Shown: positions 42,607 through 56,645, counted from the first letter of the stretch. The stretch: DNA of 64,000 nt from Neoechinorhynchus agilis (GCA_051530055.1 CM121341.1:18042001-18106000); one strand, 5' to 3'. The notes: a model not told the origin generated them from the letters alone. Made by a program: numbers and translations.

Positions 42607-42895
42607 TTTATTCATGCAGTCGCCATTTCAGTAAAAACATTCATTTAATGTATTTTACGTCTCGCTTTCACATGAACAAATGTCAATTCTCGTGTAAATG
42701 ACGACTAAAGATGGGTTGGCAATCAATATTAATATGTTTAGCAATGGGAATTTTATTCATGCAGTCGCCATTTCAGTAAAAACATTCATTTAATGTATTT
42801 TACGTCTCGCTTTCACATGAACAAATGTCAATTATCGTGTAAATGACGACTAAAGATGGGTTGGCAATCAATATTAATATGTTTAGCAGTGGGAA
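42607..42895 (+). repeat. Tandem duplication, 145-bp period, two near-identical copies
   Basis: TTCATGCAGTCGCCATTTCA begins at 42611 and again at 42756. The two units run through CGTGTAAATGACGACTAAAG to GTTTAGCA(A/G)TGGGAA and differ at only two or three bases, so the duplication is recent. It starts about 60 bp after the tRNA-Glu gene. No coding content. Confidence 0.92.
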
Positions 42896-43084
42896 AGTAC
42901 AAAATACTTTTATTTCGCAATGATTTCATCGCCTGGAAGTGCCAATGTTATACTTGAATGAAAATTCTCTCATCACAATTATGGATTTTAAATCATCGGA
43001 GGTCTTTTACTTTTGATCACCTTTAAAAAAATCCTTTTTCGCTGAATAGCAGTAACGATTAATTTTTCCCGGAACGACGGTAAA

Positions 43085-43465
43085 CGCCCTGATGGAGCGA
43101 CTCTCCTCCCATGGTGCTCCGGGAAAATACTGGTTTGGGATTTTACTTGCCCCAGCACGCTCGCAGCACCCCACTTACGGGATGCCACCTCAAAAGCGGG
43201 AGCAGTCGCCAGCTTCAGCGAGGAAAAGAAGCGGCATAAGTACTCCTCGCTCGATGGGCATCAATATATATTCATCCCGATTGCGGTGGAAACACTGGGA
43301 TGTCTCGGCAAAGAAGCCGATTATTTCCTCCCACGACTGGGAGGGATGCTAAAACATGGCATCGACGATATGCGCTCCAGCAGCTTCCTGATACAGCGAA
43401 TCAGTGCGGCGATCCAACGCGGCAATGTCGCGACCATCAAGGAAGCTGCCGAACAATCATTATGA
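43085..43465 (+). mobile_element. CCHC/RPD-type retroelement, 3' coding fragment (+), largely open
   Basis: One frame reads DGATLLPWCSGKILVWDFTC, then PSTLAAPHL, EEKKRHKYSSLDGH, YIFIPIAVETLGCLGKEA and MRSSSFLIQRISAAIQRGNV to a stop at about 43465. The first block matches (R)PDG-x4-PW-x2-GK-x3-WD-x-TC, a pattern that would fit a PD-(D/E)xK-type nuclease as found at the C-terminus of R2-like LINEs. The 5' part and RT are missing. Confidence 0.78.
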
Positions 43466-43469
43466 CAGT

Positions 43470-46085
43470 TGCAGAATGGGACGAAAAGGAGGAATTTGTG
43501 AACGAAAAGCAAATGTAATGATTGTTCGTCTTGAACTCTTTTGACCTTTGCATTTTTGCTGAGAATATCATGAGAAAACTTTTCTATTTAAAAGAAAACA
43601 CAAGGGTGATTTTGTGGAACACAAGAGAGTGCCAGGCAAGTCTGAGAAAAATTATTCATCTCAATAAGACGGATTATAAAGAGATCAAGGCGACTTTTAA
43701 AAGCTAAATTATCTCATGTAAAATTTTAAAATAAAAATTCCTCTAATCTGGCGTTAAAATTTCACTGACGGTTGCACTGAATGCGTCATCCTCTACCATC
43801 TCCAAAAAAAACGTTCTTCCGCACTTTTTTTGCATAATCAATAATAAAATCCATTTTAAATGAACAGCTAAAAAGTAAGCTAATAATCTCTCTCTTTATA
43901 GTTCCCAAATACATAGATTCACAAGTGGTCTAAACATTCTCTGGTACTGAATTTTTTAAAGAATCGTTACTCTCTTGTGCTTGTGAATTTTTATTAGATT
44001 GAGAGCGTACGAAATTTGCGGACAATCTTCTCTTACAAGCGGCAACTTTTCATATTTTCACATTTGCTATAGCTAACAAATATCGTCCTAAACAGAAACA
44101 TTTTAATTATCGAATTTTTTAATGTTGTTTACTGGTGATCTTTTATAATTTTATTTATATTAAGGCATGTTTGCGTATTTTTTGCCTCGATTAATACATC
44201 AGAGTTTAAGCCTAGTACAAATTTTGAAATCTTACTTAAAAATGTATTTTCCATAGCTTTAAGGATATAAAGATTTGTTGAGTGTGGAGCCCTGATGGTA
44301 AAAGATAATGATTTCAATTCGAACTTTGAAACGAAATTATTTAATCGTTTCTTTCCAAATTTCAAATAGAAGCAAAACAAACAATAATTCTAACAAAAAT
44401 TTATAAGTACTCATTATTCATCAGAATAATCGATCCCTTTATTTCAAACTGTGGAATGATTTGACCGCTTGAAAGTTTGATTTACGACTTTTTCTTTTTA
44501 TGTGATTTCGAAGTCTACGCCATAAAGAAGTACTAACGATTAGAACGGGTCTTTTACAATAAAAAAATCGATTCAATTTCCAGTAAAAGTCTTAGTTTAC
44601 TTGTCATTCCAAAGTAGGAAACTCCCTTTTATTTCTTTCAAAAGTTGACACAAGATATATATTTTTTTCAGAGCATGCTTTGCTTTTTTCGGGCATGAAA
44701 TCATTCACGCCATCGCTCTGGAACAATCAGCTGCCGCTGTAACATAGTAACTTCGAATCGCGCTTTAAGTAGCGGAAGCAGTGTATCCTTACCCTCCAAT
44801 TTCTATGCTTCAAGTAATTGCCAGCTATTTTGAGTAGTTTCGGTCAATTAGTAAATTAAGTACCGCCATGTTTTATAACTGTGATCGAAACATATCGCTA
44901 TTTTGTAGTTATAGTGATCATAATCCTGGATAAAAATATATTTTTTGATTTAAAATTTTCGTGAGGAAGCCTCGCACCACTGAGTCTAACAACATGGAAG
45001 GAAACAAAACTTTAGCATATAACTACCGACCAGCGACGTGTTAAAATCAATGAAAAAAGCGGACATGCGGTTCCCGAGCATCGGAAATTGCAATCCCCGC
45101 GAACCCTAGCCCAGGAGAGGCTTGCTCACGAAAAATTTCAATAACATATGTTTTATCCGGGGGATTATCATCACCACAACTTCAACTCAATCACCCGAAG
45201 GATTTTCGCTTGATTATATTCCTATTTTGTCTCGTTATACACTTTCAGCATCAATGGTTTAATGCCTCGATTTTAATTTAACCAGAATAATGTCTTGAAA
45301 TGATCATTAATGTGATGTGTACTATTATTTGAGACTGATTTCCAGAATGAACCATCTCGGTTATTTTCTCTATCTTCGATCTTTCGGAATTCCCGATTCA
45401 ATGCAGTACATTTAAAAAATCAAAACAATTGGATTTAAGCAGTGGCATAGCTGGTCGGAAATTCGTCATAGGAGCGAAGAAAAGGATTGCACAGATCTGG
45501 ACCATCGTTTGATACAGGTAGTTTACAACACCAACCAGATTTTTGGCACACTTTGCGGTCATAATGTATCTTGAAACTCTTAGTCATATTTCAAAAGCGA
45601 CTCACTATTCTTGTTGGTCGAAGACGACTTCTGGATTTTATATCTATAAATCCTTTTAAACGGAATTCCTTCAAGATTTCAAAACGTTACGGCCTGCGCG
45701 CGTGATTAATCCTACCTTTTAGACGACGGCAGGGTGTATAAAACCCGTGTCGTTCGCTAGTGATGATATCCTCAACAACGCCATCAATGTTGATTCATAA
45801 CACTAGTTTAAGAAACGAGACATGATTAATTACTTTTTCAACTCTTGCAAATCTTTTAAAGGTTGTCTAGGTGTTAAGAAAACGATTAAGGTAGGTGTAT
45901 TTATGCATAAATTTGCCGAAGTATTGAAACCCTAAAGTCGACAGCAGCTTTGTTTTTTAATGCAATATTGATAAATGTTTGATTTGTGAAAAGATAGTTC
46001 ACGTTATTTCTAACTACCGAAAGTTACGATTGAAAATGTGTTAATTACAATTATCTTCTTTTTATTTGATGTAATTTTTTTTAAA
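43470..46085. other. 2.6-kb region without a recognised gene
   Basis: Contains a 61-aa plus-strand frame (43522-43707), an 83-codon minus-strand frame (44129-44380), a TATA box with a 20-codon frame (GTGTATAAAACCC at about 45733, ATG about 45760), and the coding-like repeat at 45080-45190. None can be assigned. Confidence 0.35.
45080..45190 (-). repeat. Coding-like dispersed repeat, copy 2
   Basis: A diverged partner of 2380-2500. On the minus strand it reads DKTYVIEIFREQASPGLG then FAGIAISDAREPHVRFF, against DKTYFIEIFREEALPRRLG at the first copy. Both are preceded by a GAAGTTGTG(G/A)T block. The frame continues open for some 35 residues. Confidence 0.4.
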
Positions 46086-46089
46086 CCAG

Positions 46090-46345
46090 GAGCTATTTAT
46101 TCAATCAATCTTCATTTCTCGACAATTAACACACTCACCACCTCCCGCAGAATTCCAGCTTTTGTCCTTCCTCGACCGTCGCCATCACGCTGGCAGCATT
46201 GCCCCGTTGTACTGCTAGCGAGATATTTTGTCGAAAGAATACGCCTGCACTTGAGTCTCCGGTTGCCTCTCTCAATTTCTTCGAGAGATCCTGGAGCAGA
46301 GAGAGTGCCGAGCTGCCGAGCGCTCCATACGTCTCTACCCCAAAG
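46090..46345 (-). mobile_element. CCHC/RPD-type retroelement, 3' end (-)
   Basis: On the minus strand, starting at about 46345: YFVPFGVETYGALG with a break, then RQNISLAVQQYNGAMLPA-like and ATVEEGQKLEF, followed by the 3' UTR GTGAGTGTGTTAATTGTCGA through GATTGATTGAATAAATAGC. The UTR also occurs alone at 21873-21925, which defines the family's 3' terminus. Confidence 0.72.
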
Positions 46346-46349
46346 GGGA

Positions 46350-47325
46350 CAAAATAGTGAGCCCTCGATAAGTGAAGAATTAGACTTCTCTTTCTTAGTA
46401 CGTTGCCTCTATACCGCGGTTACCGCTAAGAAACTGCCTCCGTCGATACTCAATATCTGTAGCCCAAACAATCGCATGAAGCTCAAGAATTTTGAATCTT
46501 AATAAGGTAGTGGCTTTTAAATCCTAAACGAATTATCCGCCAAACTTTATAGTAAGGATCTGCGTGTCGATCGATTAGTCTTTAAAAAATATTTAGACCA
46601 GCGGTGCCAACCTTTTTTATACGGGTCGCTCTCGACATTTCGCTAAATCGTGCTGGATAAAACGCATACAAAAATTTAAGCAAATTATTTAGAAGTGAAA
46701 CTTGTCTCGGAAAGCAAAGAAACTTACAATTTGGTGTTTTATTAGTGTGAACTCCTAGGCTGTTCGTCTTTACAACAAGGAGGACTCTGTGGCAACATTA
46801 TGCTACCTTTTTTTAAGTCTTTTAAATATTGTAACCATAATTTGTAGTACCAATGAATTGCAAAAGAGCGGGCCACATGAGGCACCTTCACGAGCCTGAT
46901 GTGGACCGAGGATTAGGTTAGGAATGCTGCTTTAGACCAGATATTTGATATGAAGTGAAAATCCGCGCGACGAATCAGGTTACTCTTATGAAAAAACCTA
47001 CTTCCATTTACACAATTTATAATTTATCTTTGCAAATGAATGCATGTAATGATATGAAATTCTTTTCGTGTATTATGTATTAAATATTTTCCAAATTAGG
47101 TTAAAATAACGAATTTCAAAAAAAGTAGGAAACCATTGCTTACCCGTGAAGCTTTCCTTCTTTTTGATCTCTTTCATATGCTTTTAAAATGAATATAGGC
47201 GCCAGTCACAGTACTGAGCATATTTATCCATTTTATTACTTCATCATAGCCAGTGCAATATGTTCACATTTTCATTTAAGTCGCTAGCGTTCTAAATTCT
47301 AATTTTTAGATTTCAATAAAAATCC
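46350..47325. other. Upstream region of the MRP transporter gene
   Basis: No gene recognised. It presumably includes the promoter and 5' UTR of the ABC transporter starting at 47326. No clear TATA box. Confidence 0.35.
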
Positions 47326-50300
47326 ATGAGCAATTTCGAGGAATTTTGTGGTAGCGAGTTTTTCGTTAGTATTGCTAGCAAAAATTATATTGTCACTAAT
47401 GTGTGAGACAATCTGCAGAACTCCTCGCTTCTGTTCAATCAAACAGTTCCTCAGTTGACGCCGTGTTTAAGAAACACAGTCATCTATTGGGTACCACTGG
47501 CTATATACATTCTATGGCTACCGTTTTGGATCAGAATGTTAAATACGCGAAAAATTCAGCCTCAAAACCTTGGCTGGTCAGTTTTGTCCTTGATGAAATT
47601 GGTGAGTTATCCTTAAGTTTGATCATTGGGTAAAGCACTTTTTAGCTAACAACCGGACTTATAACAATCACTTGTATAACCAGCGCAATATTCGCGGCCG
47701 TTAAACACCAAACATCAAGTCCGGCATTTATTTTATTGTGGTTCCTACTTGCAGCCGCTTTTGTGAGTATAACGTCAATGGAATTCGACACTTAATCTTC
47801 CATCTAGATATCTAACCTCTACTTAATTATGCTTGAGAAGAAAAAAGGTCTATATTCCAGTATGGTACTATTCTGTTGGTATCTATGTCTTGTCATTGCA
47901 TCGGTTCCGAATGTAATCTGGTACTCGGCTCACAATTTGCATGTAAGTCTAAGAAGCGGCTTTGCCAAATACTTGAACTGATAACAGGAGCAAAACTTCG
48001 AGAAGTCCATTTTCTATGTTTTCTTTGCTTTGTTGTTAATCGGATTTATATGGACACTTTTTGCGGAACCTCATCCTTATGACTTTGATAAGAAAAATAC
48101 GGCGAGATCTCTGTGTCCAGGAAATTACGTTACTGTTCTGTCTAAGCTTTGCTTTTTTTATTGTACAAAGTAAGTATCAGAACAATGGGGGACGTATCCA
48201 TTTCCTTTTGGGGAAATATACCAACTTAAATGAAATTGTCAAATCCAGAAGCTCGGTTATGAATAACAGATTCTAAATATTGTTGAATAACACTTACGTT
48301 TTATTGTGCATTCTCTGATCGGTTTCGAAAATTGAGACAAATGGGGCATTGTGACGCTATATCCTTTCTAAAGTGTATAATGCTCTCGTGTTTAAGTGAA
48401 ATACTAAGCCATACCAAAAGTTCAGTGCATTCTAAACTGGTGGTTATCGAATTGTTTATATATTTAATTTATAAGACACAGTGTACACTCTTTTGATCCC
48501 TTGAACTTGATATCGCTTTAGTTTTGTCGGATCATCTGAATTTAATTTCGCGCGCTACTGATTCTAAATTCTGTAATGCCTTTTCCTTTAAAAAGGATGT
48601 TGTATATTGGGTATCGAAGAACCTTAACAATTGCCGATCTCTGGAGGCTTTCCGACCGCGAATATTCTGAATGTCTTAGTGACGAGTTTATGAACCAGTG
48701 GAACTTACTTCTTAAAAGATCAAGCATGTAAGATAGTTTTGCTTTTTTTTAAATCATGGTCGATTTAGAAACTTAGTGGACCGTAAATCTTCCTCAACAG
48801 CGATCAAAATTTTTGAAGAAGCTCCCACAAAAACGAAAAAAGTAAATGTTGTAGAATCACCAAATAATTATATCCTAGTTGTCTTAGATGTCACCTGCCG
48901 CTTTTATTTCAACTATACGATCTGTTAAAAGACCTAGACTTTGGATAGCCTTGTTGCGAACGTCATATGGGAAGAATTTAGCGGCGGCACTCCTGAAACT
49001 GATATATGATTCACTTCAATTCACGGCGCCGCTTATTCTTAGACAGATTATCCGATATGTAAGCGATCGATCAGAACCGATTTGGCTTGGCGTATTTTAC
49101 GCTATTTTACTATTCGGATGCCAACTGCTCCAATTCTCGATTCTTCATCAATACTTTCTTAAAATGATGCTGATTGGTCAGCGCTGGCGAACTGCGTTAA
49201 TTGCCGTGATATATAAAAAGAGCACAAGACTATCGTCGTCAGCTAGACAGCAATCTACAGTTGGTGAGATGGTCAATTTAATGTCTGTAGACGCTCAGAA
49301 GCTAATGGATGTCACTTCCTACTTGCATATAATCTGGTCAGGTCCGTTTCAAATTATTCTGGCCATCAGTCTTCTTTTCTACACCCTTGATATCTCAATT
49401 ATTGCCGGTGTGGCGATACTGATCGCTTGTATTCCCATGAACTTCGTCCTTTCGAAAAAGATGAAACAATATCAAATCGCACAAATGAAGGAAAAGGACA
49501 CTCGCATTAAATTGATGAATGAAGTCCTAAATGGAATGAAAGTACTTAAACAGTACGCCTGGGAGTTGCCCTTTGCTGACGTCGTGAAAGATTACCGATT
49601 ACGAGAATTGATTTACATTAAGAAAAATGCGTATCTCGGAGTAGCAATGAGTTTAATATGGTCGCTATCTCCGTTTATTGTATCTGCGGTCACATTCGCA
49701 GTATATGTGGCGAGAGGAAACATCCTGGATGCAGAAAAAGCATTTGTATCGCTTACACTTTTCAATCTTCTCCGCTTCCCACTTAACATGTTTGCTTCTG
49801 TTGCAACCAGCATTATCCAGGTATGCGGAAAAGTATGATAAATGCATAAATAACCAATGAATTTCTCGAAGGCCAATGTATCCATGAAAAGAATCGAGAA
49901 CTTCCTTCTTCTCGAAGAAGTTGATCCTAGTGCTGTTGCTGCCCTCGACGGGGAAGGTATGCAGGTCTTGGGACGTTTTATTACCACTAATTAAAATATA
50001 CAATTTAAATCAACTTAATGCACTCGTCTTTAGAGTTATAGCAAATTTACTTTTCAACTCAACATAGATTCTGATCATGGAATCTGTTCGAAAAACCTTT
50101 GTAGCACATAATCTAAATTATAAGATACCATTTTCTTGCACTGCTTAAGTTTTTCGTGACTTTGAGATACACATTTTGTTTGAAAATGCTTTTGATCGCC
50201 AAAACGTCAAATTTTATTTCCTCGCGCTTAGGAAAATCTGTTTTAATTCAAGACGGATCATTTAAATGGAACGAATCGAATTTCCAACTTTTAGAGTGGG

Positions 50301-53300
50301 TTTCACGTCTTTTATGTTTTAAATACATACCTTCAAAAATATTAGTATAAACCTTGAAGTGGCAAAAAAGTCATTAGTATGCATTGTTGGTGAAGTGGGA
50401 TCAGGCAAGTCAGCATTGTTTAATGCAATTCTTGGTGAAATGGAAAAGAATAGTGGCAGAGTCGCTGTTAATGGACGAATCGCATTCGTTCCTCAGCAGG
50501 CATGGATTTTGAACGCCACAGCGCAGAACAATATCACGATCCAAGAAGGCCCGATCAATCGAAAGAAGTATAATGCTGTTGTTCAGGGGTGTAGTTTATC
50601 TCCCGATTTTGATATTCTACCCGATGGTGAAGATACTGAAATTGGAGAGAAGGGAATTAACTTGAGTGGAGGGCAAAAGCAACGTATCAGTCTCGCTCGT
50701 GCTGTTTACACAGACGCTGATATTTACCTGATGGATGACCCTTTAAGTGCAGTCGATGCACATGTCGCTCAATCCATTTTTAAGAAAGTCATCGGACCCA
50801 ACGGAATGCTTTCCAACAAGGTTGGCATCCTGTAAAATGTGTTTTAAAGCTAATTACACCCGTAGACTCGGATTATGTCAACAAATGCAATGACATTTTT
50901 ACCAAGCGCCGATCTAATTATTTTGTTGAAGAATGGAAAGATTGCAGAATCAGGGACATATAATGAACTTATTGCTAAAAATAGTCAATTCACGTTGTTC
51001 GCAAGGGATTATCTTGAAAGTGTTGATGATAGATCTCCAGGTAGGAAAATAAACCCTGCAAATTGATTACTGCAAATTTGAGTTTCGTTATTTTTGTTTA
51101 ATCGATTCCTAGTTAAAGCTCAGTTTCAGAACAGTTCCATCCGATGAAGTATCAGTAGTTTTTTCAAATCAGGACTTTTGGGTGTTGCGATTATATTTCA
51201 TAACTTATTGCACTATCTATCGCTTTTAGTTGTGTTTTTCTCCCGAATTTTAATGGAGCAGACTTTTAGAGTGTAAAATATTTTCTCGATACCATTGGCC
51301 GTTTTTCATTTAGCTAAAACAACAGTTTAGTGTTGGAATTCGTTAATTTTATGCTAAATAGCCTCTATTAATTTGTTACTATCTCTATTCTCGCTCGTCG
51401 ATTCGGTATAACGAGTTCATACATTTGCCACCAACGCCGCCGATATTTCTCAAAGTATTGTCAGTTTTAAGTTCAATGAAAAGATTTCTCGGAGCTCACC
51501 AATTCCTTTATTATATATAAACGTTTAATCATAAAAGCACCCAAAGGTCTTTGTGCACAAAATGTCTACTTATCGACTTTCTGAGAAATTGATACTCTAA
51601 TGTTGTGTTTTTAAACAGGAGCCACGCCAAGTCGAGATTCCCAAGACCGCGATCGGACAGTCAGGTTTGTTCTTCTTTTGCCTTCTCAATGCTTAAAAAG
51701 ACTTCATTTACAGTGAAATGAACGTTGATGATATTTTGGACGACTTGAGCTTAAAGGGCGATGACGAGGAGGTTATAAAGGCAAATAAACGAATGAAATC
51801 TAAGCGTTCACTGCATAAGCTGTACCAGAAACTGAAAAGACAGGGCATTAGGAAGAAAACAAAGGATGATTTACGGTCGAAGGAAATAAGCGATCGGAAA
51901 CTCATTAAGGATGAACACATTGAAACTGGGCGAACGCAACTAAAGCATGTTAAATCGTATTTCAAAACGTATGGACGTCGTGCTTTATTGTTCCCTCTCG
52001 TGTTCCTATGCGCTCTTGGTTTTAATATTGGTAGCAATATTTGGCTTAGCATGTGGAGTGATGATAGTACCATCGCCCCTGATAAACGACCATCTAATGT
52101 TTACAGAGCTGGAATCTACGCTTTATTGGGATGCGCTCAAGGTCAGTCTGTTTTAGAGACGAGTAATTATCATTTTCCATTTTTTAGGAATAGTTTATTT
52201 TTTTTCTCAGATAATAATTGCTTACGGCGGATACCGCGCCGGACGTCTTCTACATAGTCAAATACTCGATCGACTAATCCATGCTCCGTGTATTTTCTTC
52301 GATAGAACTCCGTTGGGTCGAATTATTAATCGAATGTCAAAGGATATCGACTCCATTGATACGAATCTACCGGCTTCCATAAGAAGTTGCATATCAATGC
52401 TTATTGCAATTTTCACTACTATTGTCGTAATTTCCATCAGCAGTCCGTATTTCTTGATTGCCGTCATTCCAATATGTATAATCTTCTATTTCGTACAGGT
52501 AAAATAGGCTTAAAATACAGGGAATAGGTTTCTTTAAATATATGGAAATCTGGTTATTAAAGTAAAAAATGAAAATAATAAATTTACCTCCGATTTTTGT
52601 CTACACTAATTAATAGGGTTGATGCATTAGTATAATGAATAAAGTAATCGAATTTTTAAACATTTATAAAATTGAACGTTTTAAATTAGACGCTTTTTGC
52701 TTTGTCCACACCACAAAGTCTTAAAAATCGATTGACCATGAAGTCAGGGATAAGTCAATAAAATTCAAATGATGTTTCAAATTTCAGCACGCAATTGCGT
52801 ATGTTATAAATATTGAAATCATGGTAGAGAATTTATATTGGGGCAATGGTGCTAATATAAAAATACTGAATTTTAGTTTTTCTTGCGAATTTTGCAAAAT
52901 AAGAATACTGCGCATGATATGCACACCGTAACCATTTTCTTTTTAGCGATTCTACATTGCAACTTCTCAACAATTAAGACGAATCGATTCTGTATCGCGA
53001 TCGCCGATTTATTCCAATTTCAGTGAAACTCTTCTCGGTATCCAATCCATTAGAGCGTATCGAATCGAAGATCAATTCATTCGGCGCAATAATAAGTACA
53101 ATGATGAGAACATTTCGGTTTATTACCACACGATCCTTGTAAACCGCTGGCTTGCTGTTTTCTTGGAGCTTTTGGCTAGCATTATAGTGTTTTCGACTTC
53201 GATTATGGCTGTAACTCAGCCAACGTTAACGGCGGGAATCGCTGGTCTATCTATAAGCCACGCAATGAGTATTACGCAGGCGTTTAATTGGGTAGTACGG

Positions 53301-54216
53301 ATGATCTCAGAAATTGAAACAAACATCGTAGCTGTTGAGCGCATATCGGAGTACGCAGAGATGGACATTGAACCGGAATGGAAGATTGAAGAGACCGCAC
53401 CACCACCTGATTGGCCTCAACAGGGCGCTGTGTTATTTAAGGATTATACGTTGAGATATAGGGAGGAGCTTGACCCAGCACTATTCGATTTAGATATTAA
53501 AGTAAATCCAGGGGAGAAAATCGGTGTCGTTGGAAGAACTGGAGCAGGAAAGTCTTCATTGATTGTGGGACTTTTGCGCTTGACTGATAAGACGGAAGGT
53601 GTCATTGAGATTGATGGTATAGATATTTCGAAACTCGGCCTTCACCAACTTCGATCTAGAATAACAGTGCTACCACAGGATCCTGTTCTCTTTTCGGGCA
53701 AAATCCGGTTTAATTTGGATCCGCTCAATGAGGCATCGGATGAAATGCTCATTGAAGCTCTCAAAAATGCTCATCTGTACGATTATATCACTTCACTTCC
53801 TAATGGTCTTGATTCTGAAGTCGCTGAAGGTGGTGAGAATTTCAGTGTTGGTCAACGACAATTGATTTGTCTTGCACGCGCTCTTCTAAGAAGAACTAAG
53901 CTCCTAATTTTGGACGAAGCAACCGCGGCTGTGGACGTTGAAACTGATAGTTTGATACAAGCAACAATTAGAAGAGAATTTGATCAATGCACCGTGATTA
54001 CAATTGCTCATAGGATTAATACTATAATGGATTATGACCGGTAAGTTTGGAAATAGAATTTAGATTATTAGCACGTTAGTCGATTAGAATCATTGTTCTC
54101 GATGGAGGGCGTGTGAAGGAATTCGCATCTCCACATGAACTTTTGGCTGAAGAAAATAGCATTTTTGCTTCTCTAGCAAGGCATGCAAATTTAAAGATGG
54201 CTTCAAGCCCAAAATA
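47326..54216 (+). CDS. ABCC/MRP-type full ABC transporter with TMD0 (about 15 exons)
   Basis: Start MSNFEEFCGSEFF (47326-47364) joins over a 54-bp intron to 47419-47601 (PCLRNTVIYWVPLAIYILW, as MRP1 CFQNTVLVWVP), then 47648-47762 and further TMD0 exons to about 48175. IADLWRLSDREYSE follows at about 48610; TMD1 is 48888-49820; NBD1 about 50347-51041: Walker A GEVGSGKS, Q-loop PQQAW, signature LSGGQKQ, Walker B DIYLMDDPLSAVD. A charged linker (51619-51800), TMD2 (51960-53340) and NBD2 follow: GRTGAGKSS, FSVGQRQ, LLILDEATAAVD, H-loop TIAHR. The last exon is about 54085-54216. Family role: ATP-driven export of glutathione, glucuronate and other organic-anion conjugates. Odd: the NBD1 H-loop reads STN where MRPs have VTH. 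Minor exon borders are approximate. Confidence 0.9.
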
Positions 54217-54369
54217 ATAAAATAGTGTAATAAGAACAATAGTTGATTTCTGAATTGAGAATAAAAAAGTCGTTGTCCTTGGTGTTGATAACAATGCGGA
54301 TAATCTACATAGGCGAAAACAAATACAATCGCAGATGTGTATCCGTTTTAAATTATTCAATATCTTTGT

Positions 54370-56530
54370 GGTCTGTACATTTACGCAAGACTTGGCCTTA
54401 CCCGCATTCCTCGTCTCACTTTACGCGAGTCGTGACAATTCCGTTAACATTACTGCCAAGACCAACGATCGACACTACCCAGACTATCCGAGGCACCAAA
54501 CTTGAACAGCAAACATTCATCTTGAGATTTTACGATCGCTCAAATGGTCCACAAATCACTACGTCAACGCGACAAAAAACAGGAGTAAACCAAACCTTCA
54601 TCGCTTGCTCGGAGGAAGACTGCCTCGTCTCAACGTTTGTCAAGTTGCCTAACGGGCTCAAAAAACTTCACCCCCGTCCCTTTACCTGCGATTTCTGCCA
54701 AGCCGTTAAGACAACTACCTCAAAATTCAATTAAAAACCGTCGTTATTGCTCAAACGCACTCGACTTCCAATTTACCAATTTCCCTATCACAATCAACAC
54801 CCTCGAGTCCCAAAATATTTCAAAGATTACCAGAAATCATTCCTCCGAATCGATCAACTTTAAAAAAGTCGATAAAACTCAACCAAGGTTCCCACCTTCT
54901 TTGATTACCTACGCAAAGAACCTTCTCCCACAAGACCTTTAATTTTAAAACGTCCTTCCACCTCTACCACTCACCCTTACCGCCAAACCAATCTTCCTAG
55001 GCAATCACCGCAGGTGGCATACAGCAACCAACAATATCATAATATATCATTCCACTATGACTCTACACATAATATCTTCCTCTCAGGTATCCCAGAAATC
55101 ACAGCATTATCCAAATGAGACATTCAGAAACACTATATTCATCACCTTAATATCGTCGGTCGACAACTCTTTCTCAAATCATTGGCTCTCTTTCCTTCCT
55201 CGATCTCCTTCCAGCGCATTCCCAACAAAAACTAACGACTATCGTCCTCGGCAACTCAAAATCACTTTCCATCTACAAAACATCGCACCCTCCTTCTTTC
55301 AAAAGCGCTTATTGTACCGAATATGCCCAGACCCCTCACTTCTAACTGTGAATTCTATCCAGCATTCACCTATTCACAACGGTTTTTTCTCCCCTGTCAA
55401 TAACTTAATACCAGCGAAACCCTACTCTCAGAACTCACATGTAAATTTTTGCATGCCTCCGCAAATCCCTACCGTATGTTGGCAGAATCAAACATCATCG
55501 CGAAATGAAAAACCGCTCAGAAACTTATCCACTTAGCTCTTCCCCACAAGACAATTCCCGCAAACTACACCCCCTTCAAGCTCTTTTAAACAAACGTTTC
55601 ACGCCATTCTTTTCACTAACATAAATAAGAATTTTTTGCCTAAACTAAATCATCTTTCGTTATTAGCCTCTTCCACCAACGCAGACATTTTGGCCATTGT
55701 GGAAACATGGCTGCACTCCTCCAATTTCGACATCGCCTTAATTCCGGACTACACAACTTTTCCACTCTTACAGTCTCCATTTTCGTTCGCTCCGTCCTCC
55801 CTTACTCCCTCTCCCCTTCAGATCCACACCAATCACCATACATAGAGTATACCAACATAACAAACACTCTCTCTCAAACTCAGCTAAAAATTATCCATCA
55901 TCGGTATCTTTCATCCTCCCTCGGCTAATCTACAAATGGCATCACATGAGATTGATGCAGTGATAGCAATTCTTCACTCTCTCGATCTTGAACATTTTAT
56001 CATTCTTGTCAATATCAATAATCTTCATACGCCAATATCTTTTCGTGACTTCGCACAGTTAGTAAAATTCCTACCCGACACAATTCACATCTCGATAAAA
56101 TCTTTGCTAACATATACAAATACAAGGCTGCTAAAAAACTAATAATCCTTTCTCCCTTCGCTCCGCCTCGGTGTGTACGGTCATTCCCCTTTACGGTCTG
56201 GGATTAAAGAGATCAACATATTTTTGCAGTTATCGAAGTAGTCTCGCGTAATCTCTCTTCCCACAGAAAATCTATTTTTCACCCAAGCCCCACAGAGGCT
56301 GCGCTTTCTCTAACTAATATACTCTCCTTTTACATGACTGCAGTTATTCCTAGGAAAACCGCTTGCCTTTCCAACCAAGATTAACCTTGAATGTCCCGTT
56401 TCTTGAAAATACTTCAAATAAAGGTGAATAAAGCATACCACGCATACACTCTTGGTTTTCCCCGCCTTCAATCCTCTCTTGCTCATCACATTCTCAACTC
56501 GCGCAAGACCTTATGAAAATGCGATTTCCA
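54370..56530 (+). mobile_element. Pyrimidine-rich APE-type LINE, copy 2 (5' portion, broken)
   Basis: Same family as 28140-32040. A Cys block (RPFTCDFCQAVKTTT, about 54690) parallels FICGFCVAV of copy 1. Endonuclease blocks FLPKLNHLSLLASSTNADIL and AIVETWLHSS lie at about 55636-55720, HFIILVNINNLHTP (where copy 1 has HFIILGDFNKLP) at about 55995. FLKILQIKVNKAYHAYTLG at about 56400 parallels FLKALKIQVTKAFRSGN in copy 1. The sequence ends before the RT and contains several breaks. Confidence 0.72.
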
Positions 56531-56645
56531 AACTTGTGTATATTTCAACACAAATACACCTCAGATCATATAATAAGAAATGGATATTTTTAATTGTCAG
56601 TGGTAGATGCGATCCACACAGAGCCTACATTAGGATGATACTCCA

